In this document: one piece after another, positions 45,724-52,681 of the stretch
Numbering within the stretch: the stretch's first letter is position 1
Layout: each line of letters begins with the position of its first letter
NCBI GenBank assembly: GCA_017308475.1
Contig: JAFKEU010000004.1
Span: forward strand, 310,001-374,000
DNA length: 64,000 nucleotides
Reading direction: 5' to 3'
DNA from: Alphaproteobacteria bacterium
GTDB lineage: Bacteria > Pseudomonadota > Alphaproteobacteria > Micropepsales > Micropepsaceae
Translations under genes and position numbers: made by a program
The notes under the pieces: generated by a model
Told to the model about the DNA's origin: nothing
The model's input: only the letters and a program-made list of their open reading frames with translations
Databases searched by the model: none

Positions 45724-48219
45724 ATGGCCGAGACCACCGCGGATTTCAACGATCAGTCCCGCCAGGCAGTGGCGCTGCATCAGCAGGGACGACTGGCCGA
45801 AGCCGAACGGCTCTACATCGAGATCATTCGCAAGAATCCTACCATCGTGGGACCGCGCTACATGCTGGGCGTGTTGCGCATGCAACAGGGCCGGGCCGCG
45901 GAAGCGGTGGAGTTGATGGCGCCGTCGGCCAAGGTCAATGCCGACGACGTCGCCACCCAGATGAATTTCGCCATGGCACTGCGAGGCGCGGGCCGGATGA
46001 GCGAGGCGCTGGGTCATTTTCAGCGCGCCGCAACGCTGCGGCCCGACCTGGCTGAAGCCCATTACAATGCCGGCGTGGTTGAGGCCGAACTGGGCCGGTT
46101 CGAGGAGGCCATCCAGAGTTATGAAAAGGCGCTTGTGCTCAATCCCGACATGGTGATGGCGCGCGGCAATCTGGGTATCGCGCTGGCCGGCGTCGGCCGG
46201 CTCGACGATGCGGTGGCACAATATGAAAGGGTGCTGGCGGCACAGCCGGGGGATGCGGCGGCGCTCTACAATCGCGGACTGGCGCGCCTGGCGCAGGGGC
46301 GCAGGGAAGATGCCCTGGCCGATTTCGAAGCGTCATCTGCCGCTGCCCCCGGATTTGTCGATCCGGTCTATCAGCGTGCCATCGCCCTGTCGCACCTGGG
46401 CCGCTTCGCAGAAGCCTTGCTCGCCTTCGACACGGCATTGGTACTGATGCCCAATGACCCCGAAATTCACAGCAACCGCAGCGTGGCGCTGTGGAATCTG
46501 GGCCGCCCGGAAGATGCGCTGGCCGGCGCCGAGGCCGCGCTGGCGCTGGATTCCGGCCTTGCCTCTGCCTGGTACAACAAGGGCGTAGCGCTGAAGGGGC
46601 TGGCGCACTTCCAGAAGGCGCTGGACGCCTTCGACCAGGTGGTAACCTTCGACGCCACCAATGCCGACGCCTGGAACAGCCGCGGCGCGGTGCTGCGCGT
46701 GCTGGGCAGGCCCACCGATGCGGTGGCCAGCTTTACCCGCGCCGTCGAATTGCGGCCCGGCCATGTGGAAGCACTCAGCAACCGCGCCTATACCGCCTGG
46801 ACGGACCTGGGGCTTTACGAGCCGGCAATGGCCGACCTGAAAGCGGCGTTGAAGGCCCGGCCCGACCATCCCTACCTGGCGGGTGAACTGCTGCACTTGA
46901 AAATGCAGGGCGCGGACTGGCGGGACTACGAAACGCTGAAAGCCGGAATCGTCGATGCAGTGCGTGCCGGCAAACGCGCCATACGGCCCTTCGCCTATCA
47001 GGCAGTGTCGGACAGTCCGGCCGACATCAGGGCTTGTTCGGAAATCTTCGCCGCCGACCAATTCCCCGCCGTGGCGTCGCCCGCGCCGGCGACACGCCCC
47101 GATAGTGGCAAGCTGCGCGTCGGCTATGTCTCCGCCGATTTCCGCGAGCAGGCCACCGCCTATCTGATGGCGGGGCTTTACGAGCAGCACGACAAGGACA
47201 AATTCGAGGTCATCGCGTTCGACAATGGCGGCAGTGACGGCAGTCCCATGCGGGCCCGGTTGGAAAAGGCGATTGGGACATTCGTCGACATCAGCGACAT
47301 GAGCGACGACGATGCAGCAGCAGCCGTGCGTACCGGGAAGATCGACATCCTGGTCAACCTGAACGGCTATTTCGGCAAGCCGCGCATGGGCATCTTCGCC
47401 CGCCGTCCCGCCCCCATTCAGGTGAACTATCTGGGTTTTCCCGCCACGCTTGGCGCGCCCTATATCGATTACATCATTGCCGACAGTATCGTGATCCCTG
47501 ACGGAGAAGAGCGCTTCTACAGGGAAAGCGTGGTGCGCCTGCCCGGCAGCTATCAGGCCAATGACGACAAGCGTGCCATTGCCGGCGACACCAGCCGCGC
47601 CGCAAACGGTCTGCCCGATGGGGCCTTTGTCTTCTGCAACTTCAACCAGGGCTACAAGTTGACGCCCGTCATCTTCGACGCCTGGGCGCGCATCCTGAAC
47701 CAGGTTCCAGGCAGCGTCCTATGGCTTCTGGATAGCCATGACGCCTTCCGCGCCAACCTGGCGCGCGAGGCCGAAGCACGCGGCATCTCTCGCGACCGGC
47801 TGGTCTTCGCCGCCGCCGTCGATCTGCCTCAGCATCTGGCCCGGTTGAAACTGGCCGACCTGTTCCTGGATGGCCTGCCCTATAATGCCCACACTACGGC
47901 GAGCGACGCGCTGTGGGCAGGCGTTCCGCTGCTGACTTGCCGGGGCACCGCCTTTGCGGGCCGGGTTGCGGCCAGCCTGCTGACGGCCGCCGGGGTGCCG
48001 GAACTGATCACGGAAAGCCTGGCGGAATACGAAATGCGGGCCGTCGCGCTGGCGGGCGACGCCGGGGCGCTCAAGGCGCTGCGCGAGAAGATCGCAACGA
48101 ACCGCACCAGTTGCGCCCTGTTCGACACCAGGCGCACCACCCGCCATATAGAGGCGGCGTATCGGGGCATGTGGGAACGGCGCGACGCCGGACCTTCAGG
48201 CTTCAGCGTCGGCGAATAA
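45724..48219 (+). CDS. TPR-fused SPINDLY/OGT-like glycosyltransferase (GT41)
   Basis: The 831-residue protein has about twelve TPR units (residues 1-410) and a GT41 catalytic part (about 455-810). GT41 signs are LRVGYVSADF, KIDILVNLNGY, RRPAPIQVNYLGFPATLGAPYIDYIIAD, CNFNQGYKLTPVIFDAWARIL (with the UDP-contact Lys) and LFLDGLPYNAHTTASDALWAGVPLLT. It should transfer a sugar, often GlcNAc, to protein Ser/Thr. The His usually found after SADFR is Gln in this copy (DFREQATAYL). GGGGTAGGAA precedes the ATG and follows maeB by 24 bases. Confidence 0.82.
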   Translation: MAETTADFNDQSRQAVALHQQGRLAEAERLYIEIIRKNPTIVGPRYMLGVLRMQQGRAAEAVELMAPSAKVNADDVATQMNFAMALRGAGRMSEALGHFQRAATLRPDLAEAHYNAGVVEAELGRFEEAIQSYEKALVLNPDMVMARGNLGIALAGVGRLDDAVAQYERVLAAQPGDAAALYNRGLARLAQGRREDALADFEASSAAAPGFVDPVYQRAIALSHLGRFAEALLAFDTALVLMPNDPEIHSNRSVALWNLGRPEDALAGAEAALALDSGLASAWYNKGVALKGLAHFQKALDAFDQVVTFDATNADAWNSRGAVLRVLGRPTDAVASFTRAVELRPGHVEALSNRAYTAWTDLGLYEPAMADLKAALKARPDHPYLAGELLHLKMQGADWRDYETLKAGIVDAVRAGKRAIRPFAYQAVSDSPADIRACSEIFAADQFPAVASPAPATRPDSGKLRVGYVSADFREQATAYLMAGLYEQHDKDKFEVIAFDNGGSDGSPMRARLEKAIGTFVDISDMSDDDAAAAVRTGKIDILVNLNGYFGKPRMGIFARRPAPIQVNYLGFPATLGAPYIDYIIADSIVIPDGEERFYRESVVRLPGSYQANDDKRAIAGDTSRAANGLPDGAFVFCNFNQGYKLTPVIFDAWARILNQVPGSVLWLLDSHDAFRANLAREAEARGISRDRLVFAAAVDLPQHLARLKLADLFLDGLPYNAHTTASDALWAGVPLLTCRGTAFAGRVAASLLTAAGVPELITESLAEYEMRAVALAGDAGALKALREKIATNRTSCALFDTRRTTRHIEAAYRGMWERRDAGPSGFSVGE

Positions 48220-48224
48220 CCGCC

Positions 48225-48740
48225 TCAGCGAATGAATTGGTCGACGTACCCTTCGCCCAGGCCGATGGCCACATAATGCCTGCGGCACAGGTCGATCTTG
48301 GTGAAGACGTCCTCGTAGCCCAGCACCGCGCCGTCGGGATCGACGTAGAGCATCACGCCGTTCACCTGGAACAGGGTGATCATCTCTTCCACATCCTCGT
48401 CGACCACCAGCGTGTGGGTCTCACCCGGCGCCTCATAGACATAACCGCCCTCCTCAGCCACCCAGTCGTGCTCCAGATAGCGCCAGCGGCCCTTGATGAC
48501 ATAGCCGTGCACCGGCTGGGGATGGCGGTGACGCGACAGAACGCCGGATTTGCGCACACGCAGAAGATTCATCCAGTAGCCGCGGCTGGCGCAGAGGCAT
48601 AGCGGCCGGAACCAGACATTTTCGGCCTGCGGTACCCAGATGCGCTCGTCCGCAGGGATAACGGCTGCAACCACCAGCTCGGGCGGCGATTCCTTTGGCT
48701 GGGCGTGGCGATACGGAATACGGGAATTGTCCTGGGTCAT
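48225..48740 (-). CDS. Cupin-domain protein, dihydroxyacetophenone dioxygenase-like
   Basis: The 171-residue protein is a single-domain cupin with a His-rich metal strand (SRHRHPQPVHGYVIKGRWRYLEHDW) and a second motif (YVYEAPGETHTLVVDED). The overall pattern resembles the 2,4'-dihydroxyacetophenone dioxygenase cupin family. Metal ligands seem present (HxH, E, H). Activity is unproven. ATG 48740 follows AGAAG by 8 bases; a GTG at 48749 is in frame. It is downstream of the SDR on the same strand, with 12 bases between, so they may work in one catabolic step. Confidence 0.75.
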   Translation of the reverse strand: MTQDNSRIPYRHAQPKESPPELVVAAVIPADERIWVPQAENVWFRPLCLCASRGYWMNLLRVRKSGVLSRHRHPQPVHGYVIKGRWRYLEHDWVAEEGGYVYEAPGETHTLVVDEDVEEMITLFQVNGVMLYVDPDGAVLGYEDVFTKIDLCRRHYVAIGLGEGYVDQFIR

Positions 48741-48752
48741 TGTCTTCACTTC

Positions 48753-49454
48753 TTATTTTGCGAGATAGCCGCCGTCGATAGGCATGATCATGCCGGTGAT
48801 GAAACGCGCCGCATCGGAGCAGAGGAATGCCGCCGCGCCGCCAATGTCGTCGGGCCGGCCCCAGCGGCCCATGGGCGTGCGTCCCACGATGGCGGCAGAG
48901 CGTTCGGGGTCGGCCTGTGCGGCCCTGGTCAGTTCTGTCTCGATCCAGCCCGGCGCGATGGCATTGACGCGTATCTGCGGCGCCCAGGCCACCGCCAGCG
49001 ATTTGGTGAGCTGGGCAACGCCGCCCTTGGAAGCGGTGTAGGCCGGCGTCATCGGCCCGCCAAAATAGGACCAGACCGAGGCGGTGTTGACGATCGCCCC
49101 GCCCTGCTTTTCCAGCAGGGGCCTGGCCGCCATGCACATGCGCATGGTCCCGGTAAGGTTGACGTCGATCACCCGCTGAAAGCCTTCGATGCTGAATTCC
49201 CGGCCGTCGCGCAAGATGATGCCGGCACAGTTGACCAGAACGTCCAGCCGCGACAGTTCGGCAACGCGGGCCGCGACGGCGGCATCGTCGGTCACATCCA
49301 GCCGCACGGCTTCGAGGTTTTCGCGCGCCGGGACGGCCGCGACTTCTTCGGGGGAAAGGCCGGTGACGGTGACGCCGAAGCCGGCATCCAGCAGCGCTTC
49401 GGCAATGCCAAATCCGATGCCGCGCGCGCCGCCGGTAATCAATGCCTGTTTCAT
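48753..49454 (-). CDS. Short-chain dehydrogenase/reductase
   Basis: The 233-residue SDR has TGGARGIG at residues 7-14, NCAG and the YTASKGGVAQ catalytic segment with Ser in NTASVWS. It ends in PIDGGYLAK. The N-terminal extension in the same frame to 49541 is rejected because the domain starts at MKQALITGG. The cupin follows on the same strand. The combination might belong to aromatic or sugar catabolism, but no substrate is fixed. Confidence 0.85.
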   Translation of the reverse strand: MKQALITGGARGIGFGIAEALLDAGFGVTVTGLSPEEVAAVPARENLEAVRLDVTDDAAVAARVAELSRLDVLVNCAGIILRDGREFSIEGFQRVIDVNLTGTMRMCMAARPLLEKQGGAIVNTASVWSYFGGPMTPAYTASKGGVAQLTKSLAVAWAPQIRVNAIAPGWIETELTRAAQADPERSAAIVGRTPMGRWGRPDDIGGAAAFLCSDAARFITGMIMPIDGGYLAK

Positions 49455-49546
49455 CGCGCGGACCTTAGTGCAGGGCGCCGTTCCGCGAAAGGTGGGCGAC
49501 AGCCCGGGCTTGGCGTGCGAAGATCGCGTGGACAGGAGCACTGCCC

Positions 49547-49852
49547 ATGCGGCTCATGACCGCCCTCTTTGTCTTCATGCTGCTCGCCCCGCCGCTGGCG
49601 AAGGCGGCACCGGGCTGTTTCTATCCCAATGGCGATTTCGCGATGAATTGCGGCGGACACGGCACCATGCCCCCGGGCTGGCGTCCCTCGCCCGAGACTT
49701 ATCGGAAATGGCTGGCTTCACGCCCCCAGCCGCCGGAGACGGGCGAAATTCTTGGCGCTTTCCTGGGGATTGCCGCGCTGTTCGCGCTGATAGCCCTGAT
49801 GCCTCGCTTCGACGGCAGCCGAAGCGAGGACTGGTCGCGGGACCGCCCCTGA
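49547..49852 (+). CDS. Small secreted or anchored protein of unknown function
   Basis: The 101-residue protein starts with a signal peptide (MRLMTALFVFMLLAPPLAKA), has two Cys in a Gly-rich stretch (PGCFYPNGDFAMNCGGHG), and has a hydrophobic segment (LGAFLGIAALFALIALMP) near the C-terminus. That suggests a periplasmic domain anchored by one helix. CAGGAG lies 8 bases before the ATG. I recognise no family. It is divergent from the SDR and convergent with the channel gene. Confidence 0.6.
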   Translation: MRLMTALFVFMLLAPPLAKAAPGCFYPNGDFAMNCGGHGTMPPGWRPSPETYRKWLASRPQPPETGEILGAFLGIAALFALIALMPRFDGSRSEDWSRDRP

Positions 49853-49877
49853 CGACCCCGGCAGAGACCGTACCGGC

Positions 49878-50324
49878 TCAGAAATGCTTTTCCGCCTGGA
49901 ACGGCCCGTGCACCACCGAGGCGCGCACCAGGAAGGCGGTGGACAGGCCGATCAGCAGGAAGCCGTTGATGCCCTCCAGAACTGTCAGCAGCCGCCAATG
50001 GGGATCGATCGTCATGCCGGCATAGCCGGTGGTGGAGAACATGGCCGTGGAAAGATAGAGCGCATCGGCGAAATCGTCCGTGGCGCCAAGCCCACGATAG
50101 GCCAGCGCCCAGGCCCATACCTCCACGGTGAGCAACGCCAGGATACCCAGAACGGTGCCGGTCATCACCACCGTGCGGCCCACGTCATGGCTGTGCAGAC
50201 CCATATGGCGGGCCAGGGGAGGCGTAATGCCCGCGATCGCGATCAGTCCGGCAGTGTGGATCACCACCGACAGCGCCACGAGGCCGGAGCCCACGATCAG
50301 GTTCTGAAACAGGCCAATTTCCAT
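49878..50324 (-). CDS. Two-helix ion-channel-like (K+ channel family) protein with altered filter
   Basis: The 148-residue protein has three to four hydrophobic segments and a pore-loop motif, TAMFSTTGYAGMTID, between the last two. That resembles the selectivity filter of two-helix potassium channels (TVGYG), here TTGYAG. The last glycine of the filter is replaced by Ala-Gly order, so potassium selectivity should be tested. A FixK-type box (50358-50371) lies 40.5 bases upstream of the ATG, with GATTAT at the expected -10, suggesting oxygen-limited, leaderless expression. No Shine-Dalgarno is visible. Confidence 0.65.
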   Translation of the reverse strand: MEIGLFQNLIVGSGLVALSVVIHTAGLIAIAGITPPLARHMGLHSHDVGRTVVMTGTVLGILALLTVEVWAWALAYRGLGATDDFADALYLSTAMFSTTGYAGMTIDPHWRLLTVLEGINGFLLIGLSTAFLVRASVVHGPFQAEKHF

Positions 50325-50357
50325 GTTTTCATAATCGTGGCTGCGGCATGGGGCGCC

Positions 50358-50371
50358 TTGAGGCGGCGCAA
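50358..50371. promoter_or_regulatory. FixK/FNR-type box 1 (channel promoter)
   Basis: TTGAGGCGGCGCAA fits TTG(A/C)-N6-(T/G)CAA. Its centre is 40.5 bases from the ion-channel ATG on the minus strand, the distance expected if transcription starts at the start codon. Confidence 0.65.
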
Positions 50372-50383
50372 AGCCCGCCGCCG

Positions 50384-50397
50384 TTGATCTGCCGCAA
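50384..50397. promoter_or_regulatory. FixK/FNR-type box 2 (quinone oxidoreductase promoter)
   Basis: TTGATCTGCCGCAA (reverse TTGCGGCAGATCAA) matches the other island boxes. The centre is 53.5 bases from the TTG at 50444, giving a predicted transcript start near 50432 if at -41.5. Confidence 0.65.
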
Positions 50398-50443
50398 GGC
50401 GCGGACCTGCCGGGCGGCGCAGATTGAATACAGGAGGCCTTCC

Positions 50444-51034
50444 TTGAAACACGCCGTCATCTTTGCCCATCCCCGCGCTCGCAGCTTCACCGCCGCGGTG
50501 GCGGAGGCCTATGCCGGCGCGGTCAGAGCCTGCGGTGACATGGTCGAGGTGCGCGACCTTTACCGCATCGGCTTCGATCCTTGCCTGAGGGCCGAGGAGA
50601 TTCCGGGCGAGGCCGACCCCGCCCCCGCGCCCGACGTTGCGGCCGAGCGCGAGCGACTGAAAGATTGCGGCGTCTTCGCACTTGTCTATCCCTTCTGGCT
50701 CAATGCCCCGCCCGCCATGCTCAAGGGCTATCTGGACCGCGTATTCGGCTTCGGCTTTGCCTTTGGCGGCGAGGGCCACAGTTTCAATCCGCTGCTGGGC
50801 GGGCGAAAGCTGATCAGCTTCACCTCCTCGGGGGCGCCCACCCAGTGGGTGGAACAGACCGGCGCACTGGCGGCCGAGCAGACCCTGTTCGATCGCTATT
50901 TTGCGGCGCTGTGCGGCATGACCACACTGGCGCATGTCCATTTCGGGGGGGTGGTGAACGGGGCCAGCCCGTCTTTCGTCAAGGCCCGGCTGGGAGACGT
51001 CGAAAGAACCGTTATCAAGCATTTCGGGAGGTGA
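50444..51034 (+). CDS. NAD(P)H dehydrogenase (quinone), flavodoxin-like fold
   Basis: The 196-residue protein belongs to the NQO/modulator-of-drug-activity family: N-terminal HAVIFAHPRARSFTAAVAEAY, then FALVYPFWLNAPPAMLKGYLDRVFGFGFAFGGEG. These FMN/FAD enzymes reduce quinones by two electrons. The TTG start at 50444 has AGGAGG six bases before it; no ATG is better placed. A FixK box upstream and a coupled small ORF downstream place it in the low-oxygen island. The substrate is not readable. Confidence 0.82.
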   Translation: MKHAVIFAHPRARSFTAAVAEAYAGAVRACGDMVEVRDLYRIGFDPCLRAEEIPGEADPAPAPDVAAERERLKDCGVFALVYPFWLNAPPAMLKGYLDRVFGFGFAFGGEGHSFNPLLGGRKLISFTSSGAPTQWVEQTGALAAEQTLFDRYFAALCGMTTLAHVHFGGVVNGASPSFVKARLGDVERTVIKHFGR

Positions 51035-51035
51035 A

Positions 51036-51125
51036 ATGGCTCTTGGGAATACCCATCTCGGATCGCGCGTTGTCCCGCAGCATTTCCGGCTTGTGCCCGC
51101 AGTGACGCTGGAGGCGGTGCCATGA
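51036..51125 (+). CDS. 29-residue coupled small ORF in the FixK island
   Basis: ATG 51036 follows the quinone oxidoreductase TGA by one base and has GGGAGGTG immediately upstream. The 29-residue product runs MALGNTHLGSRVVPQHFRL then ends VTLEAVP, and its TGA overlaps the next ATG as ATGA (51122-51125). Position and ribosome site are ideal for a translated small protein or a coupling leader. There is no recognisable family, and codon statistics are meaningless at this length. Confidence 0.45.
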   Translation: MALGNTHLGSRVVPQHFRLVPAVTLEAVP

Positions 51126-51541
51126 AAGTGGGGCCCTGGCATCTCGTGGTCTGGATCGATCACGAAATCGCCCATCTCTACGCCGAGACGCGTGGCGGGG
51201 TGGAAGAAATCGCCACGATTCTTGCCGGCAAGCTTGATAGCCACGCCCATCATCATTCGGACAGCACGGGTTCCGGTCACGCGGCGCCCGATACCCGCTT
51301 TCTGGCAGAGGTCACCCGGGCCACCCAGGGCGCCCGCGAGATCCTGATTGTAGGGCCGTCCGACAGCCGTACAGCGCTCCGCAACCACATGGAAAGTCAC
51401 GCCCAGCCCATGGCTGACCGCATCGTCGGCGTTGAACCCATGCCTCGATCGAGCGAGCGGGAAATCCACAAATTCGCCCGCCGCTATTTCCGCCGCCATG
51501 ACCTGACGACACCTCGGGGCGCATCAGATGGAATCAATTGA
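51122..51541 (+). CDS. eRF1-domain-like 'translational machinery' protein
   Basis: The 139-residue protein begins HLVVWIDHEIAHLYAETR and carries GAREILIVGPSDSRTALRNHM, then DRIVGVEP and FARRYFRRHD. That order matches a family annotated as translational machinery or eRF1-like proteins in alphaproteobacteria. It has a His-rich stretch (HAHHHSDSTGSGHAA). Function is unproven; a ribosome-associated stress role is only a hypothesis. It is translationally coupled to the 29-codon ORF and lies in the FixK island. Confidence 0.6.
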   Translation: MKVGPWHLVVWIDHEIAHLYAETRGGVEEIATILAGKLDSHAHHHSDSTGSGHAAPDTRFLAEVTRATQGAREILIVGPSDSRTALRNHMESHAQPMADRIVGVEPMPRSSEREIHKFARRYFRRHDLTTPRGASDGIN

Positions 51542-51554
51542 GCCGGAGACCACA

Positions 51555-51815
51555 ATGATCACCGATATCCGCGTTGACCCTGGCCTGTGGCGAAACTCCA
51601 TGCTGCCGGAAGGCTTCATAGAGCATTGGCTGCGACCCGACGGGGCACGGGTCGAAGCGGGGGATCCGATCGCCGCCATCCGCATCGAGGAGTCGCTGCA
51701 TGAACTGGCCGCGCCCTCCCGCGGCCGCCTTCACATTCTGCAGAAGGACAATGCGGTGATCGAGCCGGGCATGGTGATCGGCGAGATCGTGCGCAACCTG
51801 CCTGCCGCCGGCTGA
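51555..51815 (+). CDS. Lipoyl/biotinyl-fold protein without the acceptor lysine
   Basis: The 86-residue protein has the hammerhead lipoyl-domain order: IEHWLRPDGARVEAGDPIAAIRIEESLHELAAPSRGRLHIL. In normal carriers the hairpin reads E-x-D-K, with Lys modified. Here it is IEESLHE, so no lysine is available. ATG 51555 follows GGAG by 6 bases; an ATG at 51528 would overlap the eRF1-like gene. It could be a decoy, a scaffold or an unmodified relative of glycine cleavage H-like proteins. Confidence 0.6.
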   Translation: MITDIRVDPGLWRNSMLPEGFIEHWLRPDGARVEAGDPIAAIRIEESLHELAAPSRGRLHILQKDNAVIEPGMVIGEIVRNLPAAG

Positions 51816-51832
51816 AGCGTGCGCCGCCGATA

Positions 51833-52663
51833 TCAGTGGGACATCAGCACGCAGAAGCTCGGGTCCATCAGGATATCGCTGGTAACGCCGCCGAAGACGA
51901 ACTCGCTGACGCGGCTGTGCCCCCAGGCACCTGCCACCAGAAGATCGCAGCGCCTGTCCAGCAGTTCGGCATGCAGATAGCCTGCCTCGGTTCCATCGCC
52001 GGCGATGGCCTGGGGCGTGGCGCTGACGCCATGTTCGCCCAGCCAGGCGGCCACATCCTCGACACGGCCCTGCGCACTCAGCCGCTCCTTCTCACCGGCG
52101 ATTTCCAGCACCGTCACCTGGCCGGCCTCCTTCAGCAGCGGCAGGGCGTCGGCGGCGGCGCGGCGGGTTTCGCGCGTCTCCTTCCAGCCGATAAAGACAT
52201 GGCGCAAGGGCAGCGACGAAACGCCCTTGGGCACCAGCAGCAGTGGACGGCCCGCGCGCATGGCCAGTTCACCGACTTTTACCCGGCGGCTTTCATCCAG
52301 CAGACTGGGCCCCAGATCCCTGCCGGTGATGATGAGGTCGGCGGCGCGCGCCTGGTCGGCGATATAGCCGGCCAGCGATTCGTAGGTGATCAGGCTGCGC
52401 CATTCCAGCGCACGCGCGCGGCCGGACATGGCCTTGCGGAATTCCTCCTCGGTCTCGGCGAGCTGGTCGCTGATCTCACTGCGGTCGATGGTGACGGCCT
52501 CGGTCGCCATCAGCCCCTCGTCGTAGAGGATCGGCAACGGCTGGCACGCGGCAATGCCGATCACCCGTGCGGCGAAGCGGTTCGCCAATTCGCCAGTGAC
52601 GTTGAGGATGCCGGAATTGTCCGCATCCAACTCGAGATGCACCATCAAGGTTTTGAATGTCAT
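51833..52663 (-). CDS. Tandem-domain universal stress protein (UspA family)
   Basis: The 276-residue protein has two Usp domains: the first with MVHLELDADNSG and ADLIITGRDLGPSLLDESRR, the second with HVFIGWKETRETRRAAADALP and CDLLVAGAWGHSRVSEFVFGG. The GxxGx(9)G-type ATP motif appears in the C-terminal domain (GAWGHSRVSEFVFGGVTS). AGGAG lies 8 bases before the ATG. It is 18 bases downstream of the MaoC-Pta gene but has its own FixK box inside that gene's end, so it may be expressed alone under low oxygen. Confidence 0.82.
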   Translation of the reverse strand: MTFKTLMVHLELDADNSGILNVTGELANRFAARVIGIAACQPLPILYDEGLMATEAVTIDRSEISDQLAETEEEFRKAMSGRARALEWRSLITYESLAGYIADQARAADLIITGRDLGPSLLDESRRVKVGELAMRAGRPLLLVPKGVSSLPLRHVFIGWKETRETRRAAADALPLLKEAGQVTVLEIAGEKERLSAQGRVEDVAAWLGEHGVSATPQAIAGDGTEAGYLHAELLDRRCDLLVAGAWGHSRVSEFVFGGVTSDILMDPSFCVLMSH

Positions 52664-52681
52664 TGCACGTCTCCTGGCCCG

